Numbered from the stretch's first letter, positions 45,841-57,967 are shown. The stretch is DNA of 64,000 nt from Oscheius sp. JU75 (GCA_037178855.1 JASJZC010000006.1:7978501-8042500), one strand, 5' to 3'. The notes: a model not told the origin generated them from the sequence alone. A program made the numbers and translations.

Positions 45841-47491
45841 CAAAGGGGAAAGGTTCTGGAACTGTGATAGCGTTGATACAAAAAAACTAGCTGAGTTTTG
45901 GTCATGTTGAGTCTTGAGAAATGGTTAAAGTGGTTATGAATCGTTTGGTGTGACAGAGAGACTTCGCTAATGAGGAAGACGGGGGATGAATATGTTCCTG
46001 ATTGACTTTCTTCTGCCCACGGTGCGTCAGAGAGGACACCAGAGCAAGAAAAATCAAAAGAAGAGGATAACCGAGTTTTTGCCCCGCGAAGATAGGTGCT
46101 TGAAGCTTGTGCCAATCAAATTTGGCCACGGCGCGGCGGCGCCGTATCTTCTCGCCGCTCAGTCTCTAGGTCCCCGAATTAGCCAAATCAGGTTAAAAGA
46201 AAGGCCAGAACAGCGTGTAAGTAGCAATCAGTCAGATGTTGCTGCTTCGCAGCAGCAGCTTGCACATCTTCATTTGTGAGAGGCTAAGAATAGCGAGAGA
46301 GCTTCCTTGACGGTTCCCGAAGACACACCAATTTGTTGAGGAGGACACCCACTTCCAATTAGCCGAGAATCAGGCTCAGAAAACAGAGCTTGAGCTATTA
46401 TCTGGCTGACCAGGCTTTGACTTTTAGATGACCGAAGTTTCTGCTCTTGTTAGCGAGTGCAGAACAGCTAGGATCGATATCGCTCTCTTCGAACCTCTTT
46501 CTTCTGTATTGCTTCCAGAAAGTGGTTTTTTGCTCTATTTAGGGAACCTAACTGACTCCTGACCCAAAGAGAGTCAGTTATATGCCTGACAGCTCTGCCA
46601 GTTCTCTGTGAAATAGTCTCAGCTGTCAGAGCCAGACTCCTAAGTATGTACCAAACTGCCAGTTTTGAACCTGAATTTTAAGAATGAGTCAACTCTGTAA
46701 GTTCTCTGAGCTTGCCGGCTCTATCGGAATACAATTGAGTACGGACAGATGCTCAACGTCCTCTTGAACTCGAGCAGATGATCTCAATAGACAGCCCTAC
46801 AAATTTCCTGCCGGCTGTCACAGATCTGAAGTGACCGGCCTGAAGGCAAATTGCCCCGCTCAGCTTTTACATACTCTAAGAATCTTGTACATATGTTCAC
46901 TGTTTAAAATTGGAAGAGACCTATCAAGAAGGAGGAAGGACATGTTACTAACTCGCTTGGCGAGATTTTCATAAAGATGGAAAGAAGCTCGGACTCCAAA
47001 AAGCCAGTAAGCAGAGTTAGTCTACCATTGGTTGCTCTGTTCAAACAAGCCCTTACACATTTGCCATCAAGAGGCTTTGGGTAAAATCCACAAAGAATTA
47101 GCTTCATTTCCGTAGTTATGCGCTCATGACGGTTTTGTTTTCTTATTTATGATAAATTTCAAAGATCACTCGATTTACAGCTTTGGTATCTCTCCTAAAC
47201 AAGTCCAAAATAGATCTTTCTGCCTCTTTCGGTTCCACATTGCGACCTGACGTCCGCATGCAAATGTGCTCAAATCCCTAAAAAGGGAAGGCGGTTACAG
47301 CCTATCTCTTTTCCTTCTCCCCCAACTTATCTCGTTTTGATAGTTTTCAGATTTTCTCATCCGTGCCGTCTTCCCCTTCAGTCTGCCTTTCTGCATATCG
47401 ATTAGCGTCAATTGACTGGTGCTCTTACGCGCAACGCTTTCCCGTCTTAACTTACCTCCCGTTCAGTCATTGCTCAGATAATCATCGAGAG

Positions 47492-49495
47492 ATGGCCTGT
47501 CTTCGGAAGCTTAAAGAGGACATTGTCACGCTAGAAAAGTTGTTCCCGAAAACACACGCCAGGTTTCAGGTCGGTTAGTTTGTCACATCGTTAGAATTCG
47601 GCTCTCAAATTCTGTCTCGGTGTGGGCCAAAGTATAAAAATGGTGTTCCTGAGCGTTTTTATGGAAAAACAAAAAGGCTTGGAGAGTTTAGGAATCGAAC
47701 CCGAGACGTGCTGCACCCCAGTTAGAGCATTTACCGACTGTGCCATGGGGTGAAGGCGGCGCGTGACTTCCGCGGGGTTGAATTATCAAAAGCCATCTAT
47801 TTCTAGATAACCGCGGCCTCTGTAGACGAATTGTCGATGAAATTCGTCGACAGCAAGGGCAAACTGATTCCGATCACTGCCAGTATCCAAGAGAACTATC
47901 CTCAGCAGGCGGCAATCTGGTTCAGTGAGGACGAGCGATCTGCGGTGGAGGCAGTTCTTGGCAAGCTGACCGAGCAGGAGAACACCACCATCTTGTATCA
48001 GGTACTATTGCTCAGTTATTATTACTGGTCAGATTCAGATCCACATCCTGGTCACCGAGCTCTGCAGCAGTTTTGATCTTCATCTCCCCGACGAGTTGGA
48101 GACTATTGCTCCGATCGAAAATGACAGTGACGAAGGATATGAAAATGATCTTGATCTCCATGAAGAGGTCTGACGTCCTCATACTCGTTTCCACACACTG
48201 TTTCAGACTGATCTCGGCGAAGAAACATCTACAGCTGCTGAAGACGGCATATCCAAGGAGGGACACGAGATGTTGACCAAGATTAACAAGGCCCATAGGC
48301 AGCAGCATATCAACGGGAAAGTAAACGGGTCGGTGATCGCTTCGGATCGTCTGATGAAGGAGATTCGTGAGATTTATAGGAGCGAGCATTATAAGAACGG
48401 TTCGTTTTTTTTCTCATTACCGTTCTTTGAGTGCACAAAAGTAATGTCCTTCCATATGCAGAAGTCAGTTGCGTATCAGCGTATATGTCTAAGTATTGGT
48501 GCGCAGCAGAGATGGACGGAATGCGGAAAGCGCCATTCTAACGCTGTTGTGCGCACTAACTCGTGCAGTATACCTGTTGAGTATTGGGAACTTGCCGTAG
48601 ACCAGTCTGATGCGCAGGCTGTAAGCTATACCAGTTGGTGCGCTCTGACGATATCCAGGAAAAGGAAAGACTCGAGTGCATCCTAGCTCGCGCATCATGC
48701 TGGCTGCGTATCGAGATTGGCTACGGAATGCGCGCCAACTCGTACAGTATATAGAGTGCGTATTGAATAGTTACCGTAGTCAATTTGTATACGTTACCTG
48801 TATGCTTCATGAGTTGTTGTACCCTACAGAAGTTAAATGACGCATTTCTAGCGCGCAGTATTGGCGGGAAACTCCTATATTCAGTACTGCATTCTCTTCC
48901 AGATGTCTACACCATCGAGCTGCTGAATGAGGACAATCTCTACGAATGGAATGTGAAGTTGTTCAAGGTCGATCCGGACAGCCAGCTCTCCCTTGATCTG
49001 CAGAGACTGGAACGACAGTCGCAGCAGAACTATCTCCTGTTCCAGTTTGTTTTCACCTCAGATTTCCCCTTTGAGCCACCCTTCGTCCGACTGGTCAGTC
49101 CACAAGTGGATGGTGGTTTTGTGACCCGAGCCGGAGCCATCTGTCTGGAACTTCTGACCAAACAGGGTTGGACATCGGCCTATTCCATCGAGTCCGTCAT
49201 CCTGCAGATTGCCTGCTCGCTGGTCAGTGGAAAGGGTAGTATCCAGTTTGATCCCAAGGTAAGACATTCTCAGTTTTTTAAAATGTAATGCTTTTGTCCC
49301 GCGCGGGGAGTCGAACGCAAAAGGCGCTTTTCAGCCAAGCACTTGAATCCTGATAGTTCGGTAATGCACATCCAAGCGAATCGTTTTCAGCTACAATACC
49401 AATATACTGTCGCCGGAGCGAAGCAGTCCTTCAAGACACTCGTCCAAGTTCATTCAGTACGCGGCTGGCAAACTCCGGCTGAAAACGAAGGCTGA
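47492..49495 (+). CDS. ubc-25: Ubiquitin-conjugating enzyme E2 of the UBE2Q type
   Basis: E2 enzyme that takes ubiquitin from E1 and passes it to substrates. Six exons: 47492-47569, 47807-48001, 48033-48167, 48207-48399, 48903-49258 and 49391-49495, all in phase. The protein has an N-terminal RWD-like part ([19 protein letters not shown]), an acidic linker ([18 protein letters not shown]), then the UBC fold: [20 protein letters not shown], the active-site cysteine in [13 protein letters not shown], and [17 protein letters not shown]. It ends [19 protein letters not shown] with [10 protein letters not shown], matching the usual UBE2Q C-terminus. Start: TTGCTCAG ends 14 bases before the ATG. 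Two introns carry antisense tRNA-like units and the 503-base intron 4 carries copies of the GTTGGTGCGCA family. Family identity is firm. Confidence 0.93.
47685..47760 (-). repeat. tRNA-like element, antisense in UBE2Q intron 1
   Basis: On the minus strand TGGCACAGTCGG (A box, identical to the one near 4621) precedes GGGTTCGATTCC (B box). There is no acceptor stem. Confidence 0.65.
48470..48785. repeat. Cluster of GTTGGTGCGCA / GCGTATC family copies in UBE2Q intron 4
   Basis: TTGCGTATCAGCG, TATTGGTGCGCAGC, TGTGCGCACTAACTCGTGCA, GTTGGTGCGCTC, GCTGCGTATCGAG and GCGCGCCAACTCGTACAG follow each other within 300 bases, in both orientations. The intron is ten times longer than most others here. Confidence 0.55.
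49298..49372 (-). repeat. tRNA-like element, antisense in UBE2Q last intron
   Basis: On the minus strand TGCGTTCGACTCCCCG is a clear B box. The A-box side is degenerate. It fills most of intron 49259-49390. Confidence 0.45.
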
Positions 49496-49656
49496 GGAAC
49501 TGGTCATACCCCCCACGTTTTGATCTCTCCCGGACGAGTTCCCCGATACTGGTATGTAAAAATAAAACAATGTTGAATAAACTTAATTGGCACAAAGCTA
49601 TTGAATATACCCGGGGTTTGACTAGGTAACCGAGGAACAAGAAGAAGATCACAGTA

Positions 49657-52600
49657 TCACGATTTGGCTGGGTCATTACTCTTGCCGAGAATCTCTTGAA
49701 GACGCTTCGACATGTAGAAGGGCTTCTCGGCACTACCGTCGTTCTGTTCAGAGTCTTCCACTGAACATGGTTGTTGTTTTTGGGAAAAGAAGGAAATACT
49801 TACGGAAACAGATGAAAGTCGTATCGACAGCCATCTCGTAGACGTCAAAGAAGAGATCAGCCATGAAGTAGCTTCCTGAAAACCAGATATACAGACAGGA
49901 AAAAATAAATAGTGGGTTCGACGATTCTAGAGCCTTCTCGGCCCAGTGACTGTCTTTTAAAAGCATCATTGAGGCCACGAAAAGTACTGACAATAGCAAG
50001 ACAGCCTTTGCTATTAGCCAAGAGCTATCTAGTGGGTTTTGAAAAAGCTGCGGATCGATGTTCATAATTTGATGTTTACAGGTATGCAAGAACAAGATGA
50101 CAATTGGAAGTGACAGGGAATAAAAGAACAGTGACAGGAACGAACCAATGACGACGATGATGATTGGAACAAAGTAGTAGTAGAGCTCCACTGTCGGAAT
50201 GCCCTTGACGACCCATTGTCCAGAGAAGTAGAAAAAGCCGACTACGCCTAAAAGTGTCTTGATTTGCTTACGGAATTGTCACCCACCCATCCCGACAGTG
50301 ATCATGGCCTTTCCAATGAACAAAAGTATACCAGCGACCTCATTCACCACGACAGTTCGAACGATGTTCCTTCCCAAAAGAAGGAAAGATCTCTTGGCCG
50401 AAGTGAAGAAGTTCTGTCCGTAGATTGCCATCATAATGTAGGCGTTCTTGGTCAGGAACTTGAGGAAGATTTCCATGCACCAGAAGCAGCACTTGAGCAT
50501 TCCGAAGATAACTTTGAGGACCGTGTTGTTAGCTTTGGAGAGTTTCTTATCCAGATAGTCCAGTATCACTCGAATGATCTTGACTAAGGCGATGATGAGC
50601 GATCCGAAGGCCAATGAACCGAGATTGTAGCGGACTGCTCGCCCCAGGGCCCTTAGGACAGGGAAGGAGGGCACGTCCTTGTCCTTGTCCATTGCCCAGT
50701 AGTGGGATGCGAAGGCCCCGGCCAGAGCAATGTCCCCGAGAGCTGTCACGAAGCAGCTCATCCAGAAGAAGCCGAACAGATTGTAGATTTGGAGCCAGAA
50801 GACGGCATCCTCGTTCTTGCTGATTCCGGTAAAGACACAAGTCGTATCGGCGTTGCTACAGGTGCAGTTACTGTAACTGTTGTCCGCATTCCTTCGTCTG
50901 CACATTTCTTGGCCCGAGGAGGCCAACCAAATGGCGATGGAGCCCCACAGGGCAAATACGAGAAGGTGCAGGATGAAGGGGAATATCGGGAAGACTAGAG
51001 TCGACATCATGGAGCCGACTGCTCTGAAAATGGGTCACTGAGAGCTCTAATATATGTGCATAGTACAAATCTTCAGTTTGAGAGTCATGGCGACATTTTT
51101 GAAGTTTACGATCTTCTGCAAAGTTGTAGAAGAGATCGAGGGCTACAACTTTGCAGAACATAAGAAAGTTTAAAAGTTACGTATTAACCTTGCTGAATGG
51201 CCCGAAACTGGCGCGTAATTTCAGTTCGTTTCATTTGAGGTCTCGCCCGTACTTTTTCGGGTCCAAAATGGGTCTTTTCAGCTATGCGATTTCTTGCAAA
51301 ATTGTAGCTTTTTCTCCGTTCTTCAACTTTGCAGAACATCGAAAAGTTGAAAAATGCTGTATGGAAACCCAAAGTCACATACTTTCGGCACGGAAACTTG
51401 TCCACTATTGTAAGAAACTCACTTGCTGGACTCGCTGATCAAGGCTACCGCTATCGTAATCCTCTTTCTCACCAGAATGAGAACCAAGACAAAGATTAGA
51501 AGAAGGACACTGGCTACAATAGCCACTACCATCCAGGTGGTCGGCATTTCGAAGTAGACACTGAACACCGGGCTGAAGCCGTAGTCATCCTCGGCTCCGG
51601 CCTGCTTCAACTTCCACCATTTTATCCAGCTCACGGCGCAACCTAGGTTCGTTGTCTGTGAGCCAACAAAAAAGCGACATACCAGCTCCGAGTCCGATAA
51701 TCACAGCCAGGATCGAGGTCCAGATCATGAGGCCGCCCAAGATTCGCATGATGATAGTCCAGAGGAAGGCTAGGATACCGGCACAGCCGATCATGGTCAG
51801 CACTTGCCACCAGGTTTTCGACAGATCGTGAGCTATCTTGTTGAACGTCGTCTCCTGGTTAATCACACTGCCAACGACTCTGAAAAATGAGCAGTTTTTT
51901 ACCAACGTTTAATGGCTTGAGTTTGGCGCTAAAACTCGATCTCTTAGGTATCGTTTGAAGACCACAGAATTTAAATACAAAATCCTTTTTGCAAGTTTCC
52001 ACGGCAATCCAACTGTTCCGGACTGTTTCATCAAAGATCGGAAAGCACATGTCAAGTTCGGGGATCGAAGCAGGCCTCTGTTGCTTCGTAGTCGGCGCTC
52101 TTACCGGCTGCGCCATGCGGGTGAAATGGCGCACCCTTTCGGGCTGCTTTATGTCTTTTGAGAGCATTTCATAGGACAGATCTGACTTCCAGGAAAAGTC
52201 ACTTACGTCTGAGACTGCTTGACATTCGCATCAGACGGAATCGAGCCATCGTCTCCAAATGAAATCTTCAAGTTGTCCAAGGAAACGTTCTGTAGACTGC
52301 TCAGGGTATCTCCAGCGCCCACGATTAGCGAAGGGACACATCTACCAAGCACTGAAACGTTCTCATTTGTGGAAGCGGAGAAACCGTGCCTGGAGCAGAT
52401 TTGACCGTGTAGGCAGCACACTGCTTGGCCTGAACTCTTTGTTTCAGTGCAGCAAAGCTGGTCAAGGAATTCTTGTCCACTTCCTCTGTACAGTAAACAT
52501 TCTTATGTATTTTTGTCATGAATTCAGAGCCGGAGATCACAGTTTGGAGCTGTAGATAGGAGAAATACTCAGTTGGACACTCGCTGACACAGATCTAAGG

Positions 52601-53611
52601 TTTTCACATGTTAAAATTGGAAAAAACTACCCACCTGGGTCGTTTGACAGCCTCCGATGACAGTAGAATAAGAGAGGCAGCTGGTTATATCGAAGTAGAG
52701 CAGGTAAGGTCGCTCACTAAATGTTGATAACTCTTTGATTATAGTCAGACTTACGCAAAGTTATAGCTGTTTATACGGCTGGCTCCACACCTTCTTCCTT
52801 GGGAGTCTGTCGGCGTTATCAGACGTTCTGGATCGCCCCACATTAGGCCTAAAGCTCGAGGTTGCTGTAAAACTCTGATAGAAGCCCTGCGCAAAAATAC
52901 GTTTTTGAAAAAGCCATTTTCGATGTCAAGACGGCATTTTTATCTTTCCGATGTTTTACAAAATTGTAGAACTGGAGCTACAACTTTGCTGAACATCGAA
53001 ACGCTCGAAAATTATAGGAAAATGGTGGAACTGGCATGGGGTTTCAGTTCTATTCCACTGGTCTCCCGTACCGAATTGCGTCTTGACCGGCCGAGACAGT
53101 ACGGACATCTGTCCCACAATTTTGCAAAATACTGAAAAAAAAACGGATATCTTGTCTTGACCTCCCAAAGTCACGTTTTTGGGCTTCAGAATGAATGACA
53201 AAAAGACTTACCTATTCCAGCTACAACTGCCCATCCTGCTGAGAAGACCAGGAACAGAAAACAGCATAATATATCCGTGCATCCTCTGAAAAAGAACTAA
53301 TTTGTCAAACACCCACATGTAGCGTCAGACCTTTTCGTATACAATTGCGGATTGTGTTTTTTGTAGACTTTGCCAGGTTTCAGTCGAAATCCCCTATTGG
53401 CCCCCTTTTTGTCTTTGATCTCCTCATAGACTTCGGCCTCCTGAGCCGAGAGAACACCTCCAGCGGGTGGAGGAACATGTGTAACTATGGGACACCGAGC
53501 CGGATTGAAGGCTGGCTGTATTGGAGGAGGAGGACTTCCAGGATATGGAGGGGGAGCTAGGGAATAGAGTTCTTGAGGAGGAGCCGACGGGAAGACCCGT
53601 TGCTGTCTCAT
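49657..53611 (-). CDS. Choline transporter-like protein (CTL/SLC44 family)
   Basis: Multi-pass membrane transporter of the choline-transporter-like family. ATG at 53609-53611 (MRQQRVFPSAPPQ) lies eight bases after a CTTTTAG acceptor; a tiny overlapping upstream ATG (ATGCCACGATGA) precedes it. A proline-rich cytoplasmic N-terminus leads to CTDILCCFLFLVFSAGWAV, the conserved first helix. The large outer loop has GDPERLITPTDSQGRRCG and several cysteines. Further helices include WWQVLTMIGCAGILAFLW, MVVAIVASVLLLIFVLVLIL, then the family core WLQIYNLFGFFWMSCFVTAL with FASHYWAMDKDKDVPSFPV and RYNLGSLAFGSLIIALVKII, and NAYIMMAIYGQNFFTSAKRS. The C-terminus is SYFMADLFFDVYEMAVDT then EKPFYMSKRLQEILGKSN, stop at 49657-49659. 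Introns hold palindromic elements and a tRNA-like unit. Confidence 0.93.
51105..51350. repeat. Two palindromic 'CTGCAAAGTTGTAG' elements in SLC44 intron
   Basis: The copy at 51110-51165 pairs CTTCTGCAAAGTTGTAG with CTACAACTTTGCAGAACAT. The copy at 51288-51345 pairs TTGCAAAATTGTAG with CAACTTTGCAGAACATCG, and between them lies CTCGCCCGTACTTTTTCGGG. Two units sit about 130 bases apart in one intron. Confidence 0.7.
52045..52130 (-). repeat. tRNA-like element in SLC44 intron
   Basis: On the minus strand (the sense strand of the gene) TGGCGCAGCCGG and GCTTCGATCCCC form A and B boxes about 45 bases apart. There is no acceptor stem. Confidence 0.6.
52945..53110. repeat. Palindromic element in SLC44 first intron
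   Basis: TGTTTTACAAAATTGTAG pairs with CTACAACTTTGCTGAACATCG. Downstream CTCCCGTACCG and GGCCGAGACAGTACGG repeat the second module of the family. Confidence 0.65.
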
Positions 53612-55315
53612 CGTGGCATCTAAAAGAAGCAATGGTTCAGAGAGAAAGGACGTGAGAGAGGATGAGGCTCGCGGACACAAATCGTGTGAGCTGACGGTCA
53701 GTTGGGAACAAATAATGACTCACTTTTCGACTAATTGAACCCTTTTGCGGAATGGGACAAGACAAATAGGGAGAGAGACAGAGAGATAGAGAGACAGAAA
53801 GTTTCCAAAAGAGACAAGTAAGTTTCAAAAAGTAGTAACAGGTTCCCTAACTGGAGTAATCATAACAAGAAAGAAGTGTTGTCCACGCACAGCTGATACC
53901 ATTGAACAATTGGATGCAACCTGCCACATACAAACTAGTCCCACTTTCATTGTGTTCGTAATCTGTGCGGAAGCACATGAATAGAGGCGGCAACAAGGAA
54001 AGAGAGCATGAGTCAGTTAGCCGGTCACTCCGGGGGTCCCTTTGTTTGTTTTCTCCTTCGGCCATTCTATACGTTTTTGGAAACCTACAGCCCTTTTGGA
54101 GGAACGTATTAGAAAAAGACCGTTCAATCAACTACCGGCCAGAAGCTGCGGAGCGACCTTTGCAATATGGCGCAGTTGGTTAGAGCTCCGACTTTAAATC
54201 CAAAGGTACCGGGTTCGACCCCCGAGCAATCAAAACTGACACTAAACGTTTGGAAAAGCCATTAAGGAGCTTTTGTCTCATTGGTTTGTGCGTAAGATTC
54301 AGTTTTTCCTTACTAATTTGAACGCCAAATTCAAACGGAGATTGGACCCACTGCCATTCTCTTTTTTTCTGTCAGGAAAAAAAACTAATTTAGTGAAGGA
54401 ATGGATGGATTCGAGCTTCAAATATAAGGAAGCTCGGGTTGCCAAAAGACAGCTGCCTTTTTGCAAACTTCTGACGTCAATAGGGGAGAAACAGACCCCG
54501 GGAAAATGCATGTTTTGCAGCAGTCCAAAAGGTCGTAGTCCGATATTGGGTTACGACTACGAATGACCAGTATATAGTGGGGAGGTGTGACCGACTGGTT
54601 CAAGGACATGCCAGAGGGAGAGGAGGAAATGGGAAGCGTGCGAGAAGACCTGGAGTGGCGCGCAGCTGGAAAGTGAAAGTGTCCTCGTTTTACTCGAGGA
54701 CGGGAACTTTCTTTAAAGAGTTAGGCAGCATGTAAACACGTTAAAAGTTCCATAACTTGTAGGAGTTCGGTCAACAGAACTAAAAAAAAGGCTGGGAAAC
54801 ACTTAAATTGATCGGGAGAAACAAAACAAAAGGGGGGTTTTTCCCAGGATCCAGTTCCAGACAGCGACAGGCAGAACGACCACATTATGACCTAGCCATT
54901 TGGCTATCAGACCTCCAAATCACACTATAACAGGATTAGGAAAAGGGGAGAAGGCACGCGTGGAAAGGGCGAGCTGACAGAACTGGCGGTGTTCGAGGCC
55001 GGAAGGGAGACAAAGGGAAAGATGAGACAGGGGACAAGCTCTCCGATTGATAGACTCTTTTCAATGAACTCTTGGGACTAAATTTACAACTGTGAGCCGC
55101 CTTCTCATTCACTTTACCCGAATAAAGGCTTTCCCACCTGTCATTTGGCAAAAAAAAAAATTTGGCTTTCAGTTGCTGAGACGGTACGGGTTAGTCAAAG
55201 GAACGAAAAATGTCACAAAGAAATTGGACAGGTTTACAGTAATTGCTAGACTCTGTTCTTTGGCCCTTTTTAGGTGAAAGTTACATTTGCGAAAAGTCTT
55301 GTCTCATCCGTATCA
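53612..55315. other. Upstream region of the SLC44 gene, no gene seen
   Basis: About 1.7 kb with GA/CT-rich tracts near 53640-53800 and a tRNA-like unit at 54160-54235. Overlapping short frames on both strands at 54270-54610 have no recognisable features. Confidence 0.4.
54160..54235 (+). repeat. tRNA-like element (best-preserved copy)
   Basis: TGGCGCAGTTGG and GGGTTCGACCCC match the A- and B-box consensus closely. GAGCGACCTTTG lies directly upstream, as at the copy near 29235, so the two share more than the tRNA-like core. The 5' and 3' ends do not pair as an acceptor stem. Confidence 0.65.
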
Positions 55316-55421
55316 TCTCATCAATTGGATGGTTTCATCAGCGAGATGGAATGGATGAGATGTTCGGTTCTCTTGTACCGTTCCGGCCCAACTAGGTAGT
55401 CACTTCTACCAGTTAGCTGCC
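55316..55421 (+). repeat. Left arm of 106-base inverted repeat
   Basis: From TCTCATCAATTGGATGG to CAGTTAGCTGCC this arm matches the reverse complement of 58021-58126 at 105 of 106 positions by my reading (CTCTTG versus CTTTTG). Confidence 0.85.
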
Positions 55422-55449
55422 TCAATTTTTCAGTTGCTGAGACAGTACG

Positions 55450-56395
55450 AGAGGGACAACGCTTCTTTGAGGCAACTTAAAAAGGTTCTCTAGAAAACTC
55501 AATGCTTCTGAGTGAAAAACCTCATTCTCGCTCATAACCCTCATTCGATCTACCTTTTCCCCAGTACCCACCTTCTGCTCAAGCTGACCTCGCTCATCGG
55601 GTTGTTGACGTCTTTCGCTGAAAATCAAAATTATATATTTTGATTTCGCAGAAGAGGACTGTCTAGGCGTGAAGACGATCGATTTGACTCGGGCCGAGTG
55701 GGAGCCACGGCCCATGTGAATTCTCTCTACTAGTTCTTTTCACTAGACCAGCATCCTGAGATAGAATGTGTTCCCAAAAACGCGAGTAGAGAGACGTTAC
55801 ACCCCCAATAAGCCGCTTCGCTTTCGCTACAGACAACGCGCTAGTCAATGATAGTCGAACTGTCAAACTGTCATGTCAGTCTGGCAAACAGGTTTTCCAA
55901 CAAGTCAGCTTGATATGTCCAAGTTGTGACAATGGGTCTCAGCAGCGAAGTTTCTGAGTTTTTTTTTTATAGAAGTTCTCTATGAAAACCCTCTACCTAT
56001 ATCTCATTCAGTAATACATATTCTTCAAAAAAGGTGCCGGATTAACTTTTACCCCAGATTAGCCCTTTTTAATCCAGTCCCCATCACTCACCGTTGGATA
56101 TCTGCACCATCTTTTCAAGCTCCCGAGAGACTCCGTTCTTCCTCAGTGGGTGACAGTAGGAGACGAAAAAGTCGGAATGTTTTTCCTCAGGTTCTACTTG
56201 ACGAGAGAAATCAGGTCGCCATGGTTTCAGGCGCCTTCCCACCTTTTCGTTTCCCCTCGGTTATCAGATCTGAAAGTTGACGTTGACGACGATGATTATG
56301 AAAGCTGTTAATTAGGAGGGTGAGTGAAGTTTACCGCGTCGTCAGGGAAGTATAGGATTGCAATTAGAAAGAACTGGGGTGAGAGAGATGTTTGA
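55450..56395 (-). other. Orphan coding-like exons of an unidentified gene
   Basis: On the minus strand an exon at about 56093-56193 reads PEEKHSDFFVSYCHPLRKNG then VSRELEKMVQISN. It can join in phase to AKDVNNPMSEVSLSRR (about 55570-55617) and to LITEGKRK upstream. An ATG near 56393 (MSQTSLSPQFFLIAILYF) looks like a signal peptide but ends in the wrong phase for the next exon. Composition and splice signals suggest real coding sequence, but the gene model is incomplete and I do not recognise it. Confidence 0.3.
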
Positions 56396-56528
56396 CTCAT
56401 TCTGATTAAAAAAACGGTGACCGTGGAGAGCTACAACCTTCTTGTGCAGATTCCGAGAATTGTTAATTGGTCAATTGACAGTGATATGCAAAGGAGGGCC
56501 ACTAGTGGAAAGAAGCCCTTCAAGAATG

Positions 56529-56735
56529 GAAGCCGGACGACGTTGTTATGTCTGCAATGGTCTCCCATTCAAGATTCGTCAAATCATTGGGGACAAATTC
56601 AAATGTTTTGGGAACTATACAACTTGTATAATTAGTTTTTGGAAGCCAGATGTGGAAGTCCCCTACATCGGTGAGTGTGGCTGTTCCACATGTAACTCGA
56701 TCACAGGTAATCAGTACAGTATTCCAAGGTAGCAT
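56529..56735 (+). other. Cys-rich open frame, possible Ly6-like exon
   Basis: On the plus strand ATG at 56529 reads MEAGRRCYVCNG, then DKFKCFGNYTTCIISFW, followed by a good GTGAGT donor near 56671. CxxC after a basic start recalls three-finger (Ly6) proteins. The minus strand is also open over the same bases, with a different Cys-poor reading. No signal peptide precedes it. Strand and function are unresolved. Confidence 0.2.
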
Positions 56736-57180
56736 TTCTGAAGTTTGGAGCCTTTACAGTCCACATGAGCCAACGGAAAGAGTCAAAGAAAAGAGTATAG
56801 TGAAGAAAAAAGGACAGTCCTTCTCCCAGTGGAAGCCATCCAGCGCCAGAGTTTAAAGAGTTAAAAACTCATCAGTACCCGTCGATAATTTCCGGAATGT
56901 AAAACTAATTTGAAATTTTGGAATTCCATGGAGTGAGACGAGCCTTGGTCTGAAGGCGGTTATCTCGATTATCGGTGGTTACCGTGGATTCCTGATCCTG
57001 TGCAGTCATCGGAGCTACCATACTCCAATTAAAACAACTTCCAGTAGAAGCTACAATTGTCTCAGTCTCGATGAGAAAAGTCCAAGGGTCAGCGGTGTTC
57101 TCATTGGCTGTGGTCCCATTGGAGTAAGTCGACTTCTGGGCGTCCATCGTAGTAGTCCACCTCCTGGTAGACTTTCGTAC

Positions 57181-57203
57181 CTTTTTTTTTTTTTTTTTTT
57201 TTT
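57181..57203 (+). repeat. Poly-T tract (23 bases)
   Basis: An uninterrupted T run, the longest homopolymer in the window. On the minus strand it is a poly-A run, and could be the tail scar of a retroposed sequence. Confidence 0.85.
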
Positions 57204-57533
57204 AGAAAAAGCCGACTTTCTACACTGCCCCTAGCCGCACGGGCACAATGCGGGTAACGTCCTCTATTATTGAACATTGGGAGATGTTTGATAGATAGAG
57301 AGCAGACTGTAACGAAGTGGATAATGGTCAACTGATTAAGGCCGAGAAGGAGTTCAAGCTCTTTGCCCTGCTGCACATGAAGATCAACGACAGAGCGAGC
57401 ATGACGAAGCGCTTACCTCGCGCCTTCGGGCAAGGGACAGATGTGACAATAACTAGACTGTAACGAAGGGGATGCCGCAGCCTCTCTCTCTCTCTCTCTG
57501 CTCATCCGTGTCTCTGTAAGCCAGAAAGGGAAT

Positions 57534-57967
57534 GGTTTATATGATGACAACAACCAAAATTATACCAACCACGACTAAAAGACCAAAAATCAGAATGAAG
57601 GCAAGAGTCGAGCACCAGGAAAATTTCTTTGGGTCAAGGTTGGATTGCTCACATAGGGTGCAATTGTAACGATGATGAAGGTTGCCTAAAGATGGTAATA
57701 ATTGAACACATTGCGAAAGAAAACCCACAAATCCGGTGTCGAAGCCCATTCTGCCGCAGCCATTCGTTGTTGTGCCAATATAGAGGACTGTCCTGCGGTT
57801 TCGATGAGATTGGCCGGGCTGGGAACTCTCCACTGGGAGTAGGATACGAGCCGAATTTCATAGGTGAAAGTCAAAAGACGAACAGAATGCCAGGCGAAGA
57901 AAGTAAATAGAATGGCAGGGAGTCCCACACGTGCCAACCGGGTCTCTATTTGTCTACTTGTTGACAT
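57534..57967 (-). other. Possible small membrane protein exon(s)
   Basis: On the minus strand ATG at 57967 starts a frame with a hydrophobic stretch (VGLPAILFTFFAWHSV). A separate frame ends with FSWCSTLAFILIFGLLVVVG and more Val/Ile before a stop at 57534-57536. A 46-base GT...TTTAG intron between them is plausible but does not connect these two frames. Membrane character is visible; the gene model is not solved. Confidence 0.25.

Larger units (their letters stand above)
43203..47491. other. Gene-poor stretch, repeats only
   Basis: About 4.3 kb between the divergent GPCR and UBE2Q-type genes. It holds tRNA-like units at 43325-43400 and 45768-45838, a segment near 44215-44350 similar to 24795-24920, short hairpins near 46549-46629 and GA-rich tracts (about 45090-45470). 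A 177-codon minus-strand frame at 45582-46115 runs across a tRNA-like unit and is probably spurious. Confidence 0.4.

Noticed and set aside
45582..46115. 177-codon minus-strand open frame
   Set aside because: It runs through a tRNA-like repeat, has no splice context or family motifs, and its composition is not protein-like.
51105..51161. Peptides beginning MFCKVVxLxxxYNF in several open frames
   Set aside because: They are translations of the palindromic repeat and do not form a conserved protein.
53630..53662. Upstream in-frame extension of the SLC44 start (MCPRASSS...)
   Set aside because: A CTTTTAG acceptor lies between it and the chosen ATG, so the extension is probably outside the mature message.
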